Shown one piece after another: positions 12,689 to 24,445 of a stretch of 64,000 nucleotides of DNA. The stretch is from Ectobius pallidus (taxonomy: Eukaryota > Arthropoda > Insecta > Blattodea > Ectobiidae), in the NCBI GenBank assembly GCA_964059195.1, contig CAXKWD010000009.1:87331432-87395431 (forward strand), given 5' to 3'. A program made the position numbers and the translations under genes. The notes below the pieces were generated by a model that saw only the letters and a list, made by a program, of their open reading frames with translations, was not told the DNA's origin and ran no database searches. Positions within the stretch are counted from its first letter, which is position 1; the number at the start of each line of letters is the position of its first letter.

Positions 12689-13715
12689 CTTCACTGGCAA
12701 GTATTATTTTATAAAATTCCCTGAAGTGTGTGAAAATCTCCCCGTCTCGTTTTTGGCATTCTATATAATTTCTATGCATTCTGAAAATAATACTTGCGAG
12801 TACGGGTAAACTTGGGGGAAAAAATAATAGCGCATTCGCAGGCCACAACATTTGGACCAACGATCTAACAACCTAGCCTAACTTCTAGGGCTTCAAGAAA
12901 TTGTAGAAAAGCAAATTGTACCTGGTGCAGCACTGATAGTTCCAATCTGACGCTAAGCCTGCATAAGGCCTAATAGGTTATACTGTTTTTACTTTTTTTA
13001 TTGTAATCTTTCTGATTTCAAGGGTGCAAAAATCAAAATATGTATCTGCATTTTGGTTTAAAATTTATAGTACGATCTCTCAACAATAACAACTGTAATA
13101 AAAAGACACAAATCCCATGGCTAAAGAATGTTCTGAAAGATTTATGAAAAAGTAGAATTAGTAACGAAGATGAACAGAAAGTGGAACTAAGTTGCTAAAG
13201 AGAAGGATCTGTCTGAAGAGAAACAAAAACAACAAAAGTACTTTCGGAAGAAGAACGCGCTAGGATGAGCCAGAGAATAAAGGAATATTCTTCATAGGCG
13301 GAAAGTGTAGGACATTGTGTTGACGTAACCAATATATGGAAGAAGCGAGTGTTAAAAATACAGTAATAATAATAATATAATAATAATGATTTTGGCTAAT
13401 ATCGGTATTTCATGATTCAATTCACGTGGGCACGGGCCCCATTGCCCCTTACAGTCTGCGCTTAAGCATAAAATCGGTTGACAATTCGTGTGGATTAATA
13501 AGTTAAAACTGCATTAATATGTTCATATAATTACGTCTGCGTCCAATAATTGTAAAATTCACTGTGTTAGTAATTGTCTCACTCCGAAACAAGTAGTTAA
13601 GGATTTTAGCTATTTGTCTTAGTGACTCCTACATTTCCAAACAGAATACTTAAGCATTAACTTTTATTCACACTCTACGAACCGCATTCAAGGAGAGATC
13701 ACGGCACCATTTCCT
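12689..13715. other. No recognised gene
   Basis: AT-rich, with a short TAA run near 13363-13387. Confidence 0.45.
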
Positions 13716-13719
13716 TAAA

Positions 13720-13862
13720 AGGCAGAGTCCATCCAGTGTCTACTTCCGCTGCCGGATGAAGCCCTTGTCATAAATTCTAGTGTCTTCAGCAATCAAACCC
13801 ACGACCATCCGGCTTATACTGAAACGTACCCGTGTTAGCCAACTACGCCGTAACAGACAACG
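13720..13862 (-). mobile_element. tRNA-derived SINE head
   Basis: Read on the minus strand, an A-box-like TAGTTGGCTAACACGGG (about 13846 to 13830) is followed at tRNA spacing by a B-box-like GTGGGTTTGATTG (about 13803 to 13791). Flanking arms do not pair as a tRNA acceptor stem, so this is a SINE head and not a tRNA gene. Confidence 0.6.
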
Positions 13863-14983
13863 TTCCAACGTTGCAAATATGAATATTAAATAAATTATCT
13901 ACAAAGTATTTTTAAGTTTTTATTCACACATTACTAAATTAAAATAGGTCTATATAAAAGTACTACTCGTATATTAAGAAAATTGGTTTGTAATTATTAA
14001 TCATTTTCGTAATATGATTATTTATATTAAAAAGTATTTTTTCATTTTGAAATCCCCTGAACGCGTGCATTTTCTCATTAAAGGATGACTAAAGTACTTT
14101 ATGTAGTAGGCAATCATTTAAGTACGATTTGTAAATTATGTAATAATATATTGGCATGAGTGTAAGTATTATGAGTTTTGAGTAAAGCATTATGCTCCAT
14201 TATATACGGAAAGAGGTTTGTATTGACAAAAGACACTTGCATGTAGTTTAATAAATTGTGTAATTTTCAAAAGGAGTATTTAAATGAAACCGACATTAAA
14301 CAGTCCACCTTAAAAAAGGCAAAGGCTCAGAATTATAATTTTTATGTAGCCTAGATACCTTTTGATATTATGCTCTTATATTAATGTCAAAGGTATTGGC
14401 TAGCTACTTTTAACATTCCATAAATATGCTCTCATCAGGTAGAGAGTGTTTAGGCAGATGGCAAGTATATGGAATGTGTCAATAAGGCACAGAGGCTTAT
14501 GAAGTGGTAATGGAGGTGTACGACTCTCTACGGTACGACGCTCCCACGTACGCTACTCTACGGTCATCTGCTTTGTGGGCTCGCAAAACTACATCCTGGG
14601 GGTCAATTGGGACTTGTGAACATGTTTCTAAACATGTATATGGGAGCTTCTTTGTGCAGAAGGCAAACAGGCCTTTCACGTAGAACCAGCAAGCTTCATC
14701 TCGTAATCAAGAGCATGTGTTTGCCTTCTCGCCGCAACTCTGTATGAAGTTTCCAAAACTAAGAGTATACAACTCCCGCTGCATTAAGGCTCTCAATATA
14801 AGTTATAGTTACAAGCAGCGTTATATCCTATCCTTTGTTGTATACAAAGAGTATAAATAATAATTTTAACTCTATTGTCATCAGAGAATTCTGATAGGAG
14901 ATCTATTTTTCTATCTTGATGCACTGGCAGAAATATGAAAGAAAACGAAATCATACTGAAGTATTAGCTTTTTCTTTTGTATA
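13863..14983. other. No recognised gene
   Basis: AT-rich. A 60-codon minus frame at 14497-14679 has no recognisable motif. Confidence 0.45.
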
Positions 14984-14985
14984 TA

Positions 14986-15350
14986 CAGTAGAGTCCCGCT
15001 ATTCCGAAAATCCGCCTATTCCGATCAGAGTTAAGAAAAAATTCCGATTTTTTAAACATAAAAACAGGAGAAATTAAAAAGACGTTCGTGAAAAAACCGT
15101 ACATTTATTGTTATACAAAGAAGTTAAATAGAGACATACATAGAGCCTAAGCTTGATGAAAACGCCTGAAACAAAGTTGGAATGAAAACTGGTTACTTAC
15201 AGCACATGTCGGCTCCATTTATACAATTCCCCGCACTAAATTTACGCCTGTCAATACGTTGATATTATTCACGAAATCCGCCTATTCCGAATTCCCGCTA
15301 AACCGAAGAGTGTTCGGTCCATATTAGTTCGGAATAGCGGGACTCTACTG
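14986..15350. mobile_element. 365-bp pogo/Tigger-like MITE
   Basis: Perfect 23-bp terminal inverted repeats start CAGTAGAGTCCCGCTATTCC at the left and close with the complement at the right, flanked by TA on both sides (14984-14985 and 15351-15352). A CAGTAGAG start with TA target duplication is typical of the pogo/Tigger branch of Tc1/mariner. A subterminal word, AATCCGCCTATTCCGA, appears twice (near 15009 and 15279). No transposase is encoded, so it is non-autonomous. Confidence 0.92.
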
Positions 15351-15794
15351 TATGTGTGTACTGTATATGCTCGTTTGCATGCTCGCCTGTACCTAGTCAT
15401 GGACTTGTTTGTTGGCGGATAAGTATGAAATACTTGTCATGATGTCATGTACACACTACTAATTGGTCTGAAGGCCTATCTAACTCATAACGTGCGGTTG
15501 GTGCCCTCCTTTTGATCCTCTATTTCGACTTATGGTATGGGCAGAGGAGTAAGGTAAGAAAATCTTATGTGAAACACCTTATGTATTTCAGTGCAGAGTA
15601 CACGGCTATTTTGCAGTAGAAGACATGTTAAATTACATGTAGCTTTAAAAAATGCACCTTCCCTTGTATCTTATACAAAAGTGCAAGCACATGAAACATG
15701 CTTATGTTGGCCCCTTATTGTAAATTAACTTCCAAGAAAAATATTCCCAATACCAAAAAAACATAAAAGTTGTTTGAGATTCACACCCTGTTTA

Positions 15795-16171
15795 TTATGC
15801 AATTAATGTGGAAAATTTAAACAAAATCGTTATGTTATATTTTGTATCTCTGTTGAAATACAAGGAGGGAAAAAATGTACTGTTCACATCACGAAAAAAA
15901 CTGATATTACTTAACAATATCTGATAGGCGATGTACTGGGCCACGATGCAGATACTATTATATTGACTAATAACTGGATAAGAAGTATAAAGAATTCTTT
16001 CCTTGGTGAAGCTTCTCTCACGCTCCAGTTTCGTGTTGGTTTCCATGGCAACTGAGAACGCCTGTCCCAGGAGGAAGTGTGCTTTATGGTCAGTGTTACG
16101 AAAACCACAGGCTCCTTCTATTCCCAGAGCAACGCCGCCGGCCAAATACGCATCTTCATAACTCTTCATTT
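15795..16171 (-). other. Candidate exon of unknown gene
   Basis: A minus-strand frame of 136 codons runs from 16205 to 15795. A pyrimidine-rich tract ending TTTGTTTCCCACAAG lies just before 16171 and reads as a good 3' splice site. The first 60 codons after it are GC-richer than the surroundings (for example AGGVALGIEGACGFRNTDHK). AATAAA overlaps the stop. I know no family for it, and no clean donor was found. It could be a terminal exon, a retrocopy piece or chance. Confidence 0.25.
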
Positions 16172-16233
16172 CTTGTGGGAAACAAAGGAGGGAGGCTAAG
16201 TTCATACGGAACTATTTTTATTAAGCTATATTA

Positions 16234-16303
<70 letters not shown>

Positions 16304-16329
16304 TACAAATATATATATATATATATACT
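16234..16329. repeat. Compound (AC)n(AT)n microsatellite
   Basis: About 16 AC units run into AT units with small interruptions. Confidence 0.95.
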
Positions 16330-16348
16330 TCACTTATTTATTTATTAA

Positions 16349-16427
16349 ATTCAGCTGTATTTATACTCCTTTTAGCATCGAGGCCATATCAGGAGTTCAG
16401 GAACTCTGCCTATACAGTAGGCCACGC
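16349..16427 (+). repeat. Dispersed repeat, family B, copy 1
   Basis: About 78 bp from TTCAGCTGTATTTATACTCC through GGCCATATCAGGAGTT to CTATACAGTAGGCCA. The same order appears on the minus strand at 45448-45525. Type unknown. Confidence 0.7.
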
Positions 16428-16521
16428 AACTAATGATTGTCAGCTATTTGATATTGTTGGTACTTTTGAAGTGAAACTAATGATTGTCAGCTATTTGATA
16501 TTGTTGGTACTTTTGAAGTGA
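16428..16521. repeat. Two tandem 47-bp units
   Basis: The unit beginning AACTAATGATTGTCAGCTAT is repeated at once with no mismatch seen, suggesting a recent duplication. It abuts family B copy 1. Confidence 0.95.
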
Positions 16522-16639
16522 AACTTCTTTAGCCGCGGTAGGGGTAAATCGAGAGCTTGTGTAATGCTCAAAATCGTCACGAAATTAGTGAGGTATGACG
16601 GAACGGACTGCACAGGAAACAATCAACTCAATGAATAGG

Positions 16640-16872
16640 CTTATCCAAGATTTAAAAAATCCAAAATTAAAAAAGCGAAAATCAAAAATTTTAAAAATCT
16701 AAAAAATCTAAAAATCCAAATCGAAAATTAAAAAATAAAAAACAAATTAATTCAAAGATCCAAAATTTAAAAAAATCCAAAATTAAAAATCCAAAAATTC
16801 AAAATTTAAAAAATAAAAAACCCAAAATTAAAAAATCCAAATATCCAAAATTTTAAAAATCCAAAAATCACT
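16640..16872. repeat. A-rich degenerate tandem array
   Basis: Irregular repeats of words like AAAATCC, AAAATTA and AAAAATCC. It looks like a decayed short minisatellite or an expanded poly(A)-type tail. Confidence 0.85.
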
Positions 16873-16929
16873 TCTGTCGCGTGGCGTTCCACGCACACTT
16901 CTTTTTTACGTCAGTTAATTTCAACTTAT

Positions 16930-17125
16930 AATAATTTAAATGAACATGGTACAGGATGAAAATATCAAGGATGAGCCATTGTAAGTAACTAATCCAATTC
17001 GGTATTTGCCTTTACGACTGGGAAACCATGAAAAAACCCTTGTCAAATTGGCCGGCGGGTCTTGAACCTGGGACATCCCGAATGCGAGTCCAAGAAGTTA
17101 CCTCTCCTACAGATATTATTTCTGT
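16930..17125 (-). mobile_element. tRNA-derived SINE, family 2, copy 1
   Basis: On the minus strand, a B-box-like CCCAGGTTCAAG (about 17072 to 17061) is followed by a G/C-rich linker with CCGGCCAATTTGAC, then TTTTTTCATGGTTTCCCAGTCG and CAAATACCGAATTGGAT. The same succession appears on the plus strand at 19795-19945 and 45215-45375. Confidence 0.7.
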
Positions 17126-17229
17126 CGCTAGCTTGTCTAATGATTTGTCAAAGTGTATTGCAACTTCCAAAGCCCTATGTGAACACTGCAAAGCATATTG
17201 TTGCCATGAGAGATAATTACTGCAACTCA

Positions 17230-18000
17230 AAACTACTATATAGTCCGCATGAATTTTGAAGGTTCAGGATGCAGGAAATATACGATTGCTGTTGTAAACA
17301 CTAGCGGGGAAAGGTTAGCAGAGGTTATACTTAATCGCTTTGCTGTGACCTAATAGGGAATACAGATGATCATGATTCACAGGAATCGCGCTGTATTATG
17401 GGGCAGGAATTCCGCACATAAACGATTACAATCAATCACAAATTCCACGCTGCCATCCCGGACTTGTCAATTATCATCAGAAAATAAACTAGCTTTATAT
17501 GCCACTGAAATTTGAAGGAGGAAACAATCTATAGCTCAATCTGATAATCTACTGATCAATTTTCTCTGTACTTTAATACAATTTAATTGAAAAAAAAAAC
17601 TAATTCCTAAGAATATTTATTCTTGTGCTACCTTTACGGTATCAACATAAAAAAGTGAGAGTCTCGTTGTCTTTATGTCAAAACTTTTTAAATTAGGCCC
17701 ATAGTTTTTATTATTACTGTAAATGAACGAAATTGATTCTATTTTTACTGAAAATAATTTGTATTTCTATTTAATGTATTTATATCCATTTATAGACTGT
17801 CCCGACCATGAGCATTATGCGTATTAATGAAAAAATGTGGAAGAACTGTAAAAATGCATTTTATTTTTCTGTTAACTAGGCTATCTTTTGGGAATACAGT
17901 AGACCTATCATACAAACGGCGATGATTTTGTTTTTAGGCGAAGAATATATCAGAATACCTAGGTATATAATTAATTTATATACAATGGCTAAATAGAATG
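17230..18000. other. No recognised gene
   Basis: AT-rich; no repeat or coding signal recognised. Confidence 0.45.
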
Positions 18001-18001
18001 T

Positions 18002-18350
18002 GAACAAAAATAGCTTACACTATCAGACTGTTCATATTTACCGAGTCCTTTACTAATGATAGCTAAATGTACCTCATCTTCAATTCCTGCGTTCAAATCC
18101 AATCAACAAGAAATCTGGACAGAAATAGCACACATGAATACTATTACTCATATTTACAAAGCCCTTTACTAATGTTAGTATAACGGTATGTCATCTTGAA
18201 CTCCCGAGTTCAATTGAAAACAACAAGAAATTTGGACAAAAATAGCACAGAAGAATAATATTGCTCATGTTTACAAAGCCATTTACTAATAATAGAATAA
18301 TAGTATCGCATCTTCAATTCCCCTGTTTCAAATAATAAGAAAATGTGATC
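18002..18350 (+). repeat. Three tandem units of about 117 bp with B-box-like words
   Basis: Units start near 18002, 18118 and 18235 with a GACAAAAATAGCACA-type word. Each contains TTTACAAAGCCCTTTACTAA-type sequence, then ATCTTCAATTCC or similar, then a B-box-like word (GCGTTCAAATCC, GAGTTCAATTG, TGTTTCAAAT), then AACAAGAAAT. The third unit is degraded at its end. Confidence 0.85.
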
Positions 18351-18748
18351 CTGGTTTGGTCTTCAGAAGAAGAAGATAACAGATGTTGTCTTCCTAGCAC
18401 TCCGTGACTCACAAGTGCTGCCTAAAATCATTTATATGAAGATTTAACAAATGACAGTAATTCTTTAATTACGTGCAAAATGAATATTTTCTTGATCTTT
18501 GTTTGCAATTTATTTAAATTAATTGATATGTTACTGTGGTTAAACCGTATACGTATACAATACTATAGTTGTACTCAGTTCTATACCAGCCCATAGCCTA
18601 AATGGTATAACAATACAATAAAATATGTTGGATGAAATATACTGTTGATATTTTATAACTTCAAAATAATATTGTTGAAAAGAAAAAAAAAAGTGAATCC
18701 ATGAGTATTTCAATTCTCAACCCCGGCAAGGATTCGTGTAAGAATATA

Positions 18749-18790
18749 CAGAGTGTGTGTGTGTGTGTGTATATATATATCATATATATC
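18749..18790. repeat. (GT)n(AT)n microsatellite
   Basis: About ten GT units followed by AT units and a short ATATATC repetition. Confidence 0.9.
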
Positions 18791-19077
18791 ATATGTGCTA
18801 ATCAATGAATGCATGGTGTTTTTTAATAATATTGTTAAATTTGATATTTGAATTTAATAATGGCTTTGCTCTGCTGTCCGGCAATTTAAAAAGATACCTA
18901 GCTGCTGTTGTTATTGTTATGGAACTTGATTTGTAATATGAGCATAGCTAATTGTCATTTGTCACAACTAGGAACTAATATTGCTGTAAGAAGGGTGTTG
19001 TATAATTGTCAAGATTTATCACGTCCACAGGGGGTTGTTCTCAAACCACAATCGTCCAGTACTTGTCGTTACATTAT

Positions 19078-19345
19078 TATAGTCCTTTCGCATTCGCCAG
19101 AGGTTTCAAGGCCAAACGTAGCACGCCTATGATGCCCCCACTTACCGCACTCATATGACATCATACCCCTCCAATGCCAGTCACATGACAAGCCAGTATG
19201 GAGTTCCCCTTGGTGTCGTATGAGTGTGTGCGACAGCGCAGCTCCTCCGCGCAGAGGGGAATACTGTTGACTGCTGATCAGTGGGGGCATATTAGACGTG
19301 AGAAGTTGTGGCCTTGAAACCTCTGGCGAATGTGAAAGCACTATA
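19078..19345. mobile_element. 268-bp MITE with long terminal inverted repeats
   Basis: The left end TATAGTCCTTTCGCATTCGC and the right end on the other strand TATAGTGCTTTCACATTCGC both run on into CAGAGGTTTCAAGGCCA, so the TIRs are about 37 bp with two mismatches. A TA on each side fits a TA target as in Tc1/mariner MITEs. A 90-codon minus frame inside is a by-product of the repeats. Confidence 0.88.
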
Positions 19346-19794
19346 GTACGATTTGAACGGGTTTATTGAGAAACCTATTAAAATGACACGATACCGTAAA
19401 TCAACAACATGTGTTAATTAAGTAATTTTCACATATTTTAAACTATATTCTACCCAATTTTATTCCCGCGTATTATGCATTCTTAAAGGTCACTGAAATC
19501 TGTAGTTCTCTTCTGTTCCTGACTGTACCTACTTCTTCCCGCACATAACCATTAGCAACGATATCAACATTTCTGCTAAAAATCAAACAAACTCAAGCGA
19601 AATTTACAGAACGGATAATATTTAGTATTATACTCTATCCACATCATTTAAATTTTTTTTCACGTAATTATTCCCTATGTTTAAAAATGCTTTATTGTGC
19701 TGTACATACGGTTCAGTAAAAATAAGCAAATGGAATACAATTTTACTTAATGATTTGTCTTTGCTAAGATACTTTACGTAATGTAAACAAAGTT

Positions 19795-19950
19795 GATCTG
19801 TTCAGGAGGTCCCGGGTTCAAACCGACGAATCTGACTTGAGTTTTTTCATGACTTCCCCAATCGTAAAGCAAATGCCGAATCGAAAATTTACTTACCATG
19901 ATTCACCGCCACTATTTCATCCTGTGTCACATCCATTGAAATTGAATATA
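19795..19950 (+). mobile_element. tRNA-derived SINE, family 2, copy 2
   Basis: B box GGGTTCAAACC at 19814-19824, then TGAGTTTTTTCATGACTTCC, CAAATGCCGAATCGAAAATT, TTACTTACCATGATTCACC and CTATTTCATCC, in the same order as the copy at 45215-45375. Confidence 0.75.
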
Positions 19951-20010
19951 AGATATTAGCCATTACACATTAAATATAGCAAAAAGATGCACATGGCTTA
20001 CTCTGGCATA

Positions 20011-20034
20011 ATAATAATAATAATAATAATAATA
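20011..20034. repeat. (TAA)n microsatellite
   Basis: About eight TAA units just left of the element at 20058. Confidence 0.9.
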
Positions 20035-20057
20035 AAATCAGGTAAACTGATGTAACA

Positions 20058-20716
20058 AAGTGCCAGTATGTTTTTGTTTAATCAGTTATGACTGCAATTA
20101 TGATTTTCAGGAAAATCCAATAAAGCATATTTGAGTTATCGCGACTTCTTATATATTAACATAAAAACACTAAATTGGGCATTATTCCGGTACTGGCCAA
20201 CCGATTTGGTCCAATATCAATAAACGTCTTCCCATGGACATTATAAATGCGTATACGAAGTTTCATAAATATCCGATAAAGCGTATTTGAGTTATTGCGC
20301 CTTTAAAGTAGACACTAAATTGGGTTTTACTCCGGTACCGGACAACAGATAGGTTCAAATTCAATAGGGCACTTCTCATGGACGTCATAAATGGGTATAC
20401 CAAGTTTCATGGAAATCCGATACAGCGTATTTGAGTGATGGCGCCTTTCTAATAGAAAGGCGCCATAATCTATTAAAATAGGCACTAAATTGGGCATTAC
20501 TCCGGTACCGGTGAACCGATTTGGTTCAATATCAATAGGGTTCTTCCCATGGACATTATAAATGTGTTTTCCAAGTTTCATGAAAATCCGAAAAAGCGTA
20601 TTTGAGTTATGGTGCGTACAGACACACGGACAGACACACGGACAGACAGACGGACAGACAGACGGACAGACATTTTTTCGTCCACCACACAATCTCATAA
20701 AGTACCATACTGGCAC

Positions 20717-20718
<2 letters not shown>
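20058..20718. mobile_element. 661-bp TIR element with internal tandem units
   Basis: A 13-bp perfect inverted pair, AAGTGCCAGTATG at 20058-20070 and its complement at 20706-20718, bounds the element. Inside are about 3.5 tandem units beginning CACTAAATTGGG (at about 20168, 20313 and 20483, with one partial unit before). Each contains TACCGG, TTCCCATGGACATTATAAAT-type sequence, CAAGTTTCATGAAAATCCGA-type sequence and GCGTATTTGAGTTAT. A hairpin lies at 20438-20465, with GCGCC and GGCGCC at its two ends. A run of CGGACAGACA-type units follows at 20624-20670. A 129-codon minus frame crosses the repeats and is not a gene in my view. No clear target duplication. Confidence 0.7.
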
Positions 20719-20760
<42 letters not shown>

Positions 20761-21415
20761 TCTTTATTAGCAGTCAGGATACAATGTCCACAGCTTCGTC
20801 AGTCATCTTAAGTCTATAGGCATGATTTTGGTACATAATATACAATACATATGACAGAATAATTAATAATTAATGACAGAATAATTAATATATAATTAAT
20901 GACAGGATAATTAATATACACATTTATAAATTTCTTATAATTTAGTATTATTATATACATATTCAATATGTTATAAGAATGTCATATGGGGTTCTGAATA
21001 CATTTCCACAGAGTTAAGGAATTCTTGTACATTGTAAAATAAATATTTAAGAAGTAGAGTTTTTACTTGCTTCTTAAAATAATTAGTGTTTGGAACTTTA
21101 AGATTGTTAGGTAGTTTATTGTACGGTACATAATAAAACCTATATGAGAAATGCTGTTCAAGCTCCTGGTAGTTCTATGACAATCTAAATTAATATTGTT
21201 ACCTGTTCTTGTCTGGTAGTGATGTATTTAAGACTTCTTGATGAATAGATTCCTATTTTTCTGTATAAATGTTACAATTTCTAATATATAAAGGGACCGT
21301 AGAAGCAAGATTTTTAATGTTTCGAATATCGGTTTACTTGGTGTCCTGACTGGTAATTGGAGCATAACTTTTAATATTCTTTTTTTGCAGTTTGAATACC
21401 TTAGAACCAACTAGT
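20719..21415 (-). pseudogene. LINE 3' end, decayed, minus strand
   Basis: The C-terminal part of a non-LTR retrotransposon ORF2 reads right to left. The first piece (21410 to 21228) has KPIFETLKILLLRSLYILEI and matches the region after the reverse transcriptase fingers and palm in Jockey/CR1-like LINEs (as I recall, QKRAIR...LFKELKILTLPSLYI). After a stop and frameshift, the last piece (about 21135 to 20975) reads YNKLPNNLKVPNTNYFKKQV and LLLKYLFYNVQEFLNS. The element ends with AATAAAGAA and a (TTA)n tail at 20719-20760, the usual 3' end of these LINEs. It is 5' truncated and non-functional. Clade choice is tentative. Confidence 0.8.
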
Positions 21416-24315
21416 GATAAGACTTCGATGTTGAAATAAATATAAATAAATCTGAATTTAAAAAGTTGATTTGAAAGCCTTTACCGTAATGCGAGGAAGT
21501 AAATTATGAGTAAGAAAGGATTTCGCTTTTCAAATGTAAATGTTAGGTGTGCAGAGAGATAACTCTGTCATTTGCATCCAACGCAGTCGGTTCAAAACAT
21601 TAACAATTACAACCCACTGCAGGAAGGAGTGACAAATTATGAATTCGGAGCATGCAGTCAGTCATATCCATTATTATTTCCTTGCATCGTCATTCTACCT
21701 GCCATGCCCACAAATACAGTACAAAACTAATGTTACATTTTCAAGTAATGGCTAACTATTGATGGAACGAATCATCTGTATGCATGGAATTAATCTATTT
21801 CATCGTCCAAGTAATTTACATATCAGTGGAACTTTTGTAATTTGTGTCTTCTATAATACACTATCGATTTTATTTTATATTCGTCGCCGCGCCCTGACAC
21901 AATGTGATTAATATTCATTACACCATTATACCCATAATGCGTCGTAAAAACAAATGAAAAATGTCAGCCATTTATTTTTGAAATTTTAATTTAAGGTGAA
22001 AGTTAACAGTGTTTGATAACCGAATATCATATCTAATTAAATCAGCAATTTCTCTATCGAATCACTCTTAATTAATATCAGACGAAAAGAAATTAATTCA
22101 AGTAAATTGTGACGTATGCTTTCCAAACTAAATCCAACACTGACGAGCGCTCAATAAAACAGAAGGCTACCATTTTTCATACGTATTATAATATCAGTTG
22201 ACACAAGAATAACTAAACCTTTCGGAAAAAAGGGACATTTACGATTTTTCCTGCATTTTTAAAAAATCATTACTCTTTTTAATGAAATCAACAAAAGTAT
22301 ATTATAAATCAAATGAACAAACCAATCCCCTTTATCGACATATAACACATCAGTGGTTGATGTGCGCTCTGCCACGACTATCAATTGAGGCAATGCTGCA
22401 TATACTAAGCAATTTGGAAATTCACTACTTCATCTTATGTCTACGGTAAAAAAAAAAGGCCGGGAAATGTAATTTTATGGTGCTTTCCGGGCTCTAGTTA
22501 CAACAGATGAATACCACAATATGAGAAACTTAACACATAACATAATCTGATGGGAAAAAATCATTTGGTAAATCAGGGAGAAAAATATTTGGGATGTTGC
22601 AATAAGTTAAGTATCTCTGGGGCTTCTTTAGTTTCCCTTTTTGTGAATACTGTATTAAAAGGTTTTATCGTCTTCCTTCTTTGTGAATTTATTCTTCTAT
22701 TATGGTTGTTTAATCGTAATTTCTTTAATATCCATTGTAATGCATATTTCATTTTGTTTTATTTATTCATTGATGGAAATTAATTGTTTCCTGTCTCAAA
22801 TGTTTGTTTTTTTTACCATTTATTATATTTCAATTATAGAAACCAAATTGTAGAAAACAAATTATAAAAGCAAAATAGAAGTTCGATAAAATTCCAATAA
22901 AACTCCATACTCCATAGTAAAAAAAAAAAAAAAAAAAACGTATTCCTGGTGTTAACTCGATTTCGATCTTTTGTCACGGTCACAATATTTTCTTTATACT
23001 ATGCATATGACAGAAAATAAAAAGCAACCACACGAGATGGAATAATTTGTTGGTATATAAACTAGATGTATGGAGAAGTACGGGTGGTCGAATTAAAGAA
23101 ACTCTTGGAATTATATGCGCAAAATAATACGGCAATAATCGGAATATGATTATCCTAATAAAGCAGTGTGATTCAGAAGCACATAATAGATAAGATTCCA
23201 CGCGCTAAGAGCAACAGAGCTTAATGAAGGCTATAAGTAGTCATTTCAACAGCTGGACTCTGATTACACACTTAAGAAATCCAATCATCAGTCAAGTGGT
23301 TAATAAATAGGTTACATCACTAGTAAATTACACAGCAGTGGAGCGATTTGGCACTAAACGGTGGCTTGCTGTCTACAACTGGAGTCAACATTAACCAGAG
23401 GCACGCCCTGCTTAGAAATTACATGTTTTTTATTTTTTCCCTTGAAGATACCTCTTTTTAAGAGTCTGCAGTGGATTTCTAAATTTAACATGAATATTTT
23501 ATAACTTGTTTGATCAACACTGGCGATTCAGAACGGAAGAAACAGTTTATGTTTAGTAAGTGTTGAAGTGTTTAGTAACATACGTCGGGTCGTACCTCGT
23601 TTATCCGAGTAGCATGAACCAGCTTTGTCTTTTAAGTTATATCATAATAGAAAACATTGTCAATACGGATGATAACTGGTCATTTATTATTTTATATAAC
23701 GGAACTAATGAAGCGTTAGAGAATATAATTATTAGGTTAATGTGATTATATTATGTATCAGATACATTTTAGCTAGGTTCTAGATTCAATATTAATAGGA
23801 CTAACAAAAATCCTAATTACTGTACAATAAGTATTTGAGTTACTGCTTATTCCCTATAATTCCTCATGATTCCCTAGTACTTAGTAAGGCCTATATTCTA
23901 CTTCAATTTACAACAGAATTTTAAAAATACCTAGAAAAAACAATGCACTTTTGCCCCTTGCATTTATAAAGGAATGAAAAGAAATTGGAAAATTTAAATT
24001 TCATATATCTATTTTGAAGAAACTTTGATTTAGTATTTAGTTATATAAGAAAGGAAATACGCAGAAAAATAAAGTAAAAATCTTAAATTTCATAAAATAT
24101 TGCATTTCTTAGAATGAATTATGTTAGGCTGCATCCCTTTGACATCCTTGATTAAAGCCCAGTTATCCTGTAAGGATTTGTTTTCTCTAGATTGTTAACA
24201 ATTATTTAAAGTAGGTAGTGCCTATCTTTGATAATAACTTACGGATTATCGTTTAATCGAGACTTGGTACAATCTGAGTTATAGAATAATAATAATAATA
24301 AATATAACGATGATG
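21416..24315. other. No recognised gene
   Basis: AT-rich. An A run at 22919-22938 and short frames at 22550-22783, 22980-23201 and 23560-23745 have no motif I recognise. Confidence 0.45.
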
Positions 24316-24319
24316 ATGA

Positions 24320-24445
24320 TATGTCGAAGCGGTGACGTTGTGACCTGTTCGGGAGATAAAGGGTTCAAACTCCGGAGCACGACAATCCAAGTATGAGTTT
24401 TGAACTTTTTATTGGCTTTCTTTAAAACAGGCACCTGCAGATGCT
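24320..24445 (+). mobile_element. tRNA-derived SINE head
   Basis: An A-box-like AAGCGGTGACGTTG (about 24326-24339) is followed by a B box GGGTTCAAACTCC at 24361-24373. The downstream ATGAGTTTTGAACTTTTTAT resembles the body of SINE family 2 loosely. A short ATG/GAT repeat precedes it. Confidence 0.55.

Noticed and set aside
12245..12696. Possible complete hAT element with TTTCACTG/CTTCACTG flanks
   Set aside because: The left end does not resemble the TCCGCCACTG right end, and the flanks share a common CACTG word by chance.
19069..19341. Frames on both strands sharing LSHSPEVSRP
   Set aside because: The shared peptide is the translation of the MITE terminal inverted repeats.
20327..20716. 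129-codon minus frame rich in VCPSVCP
   Set aside because: It translates the GACAGACA-type run and tandem units; the amino acid pattern is a by-product of the repeat.
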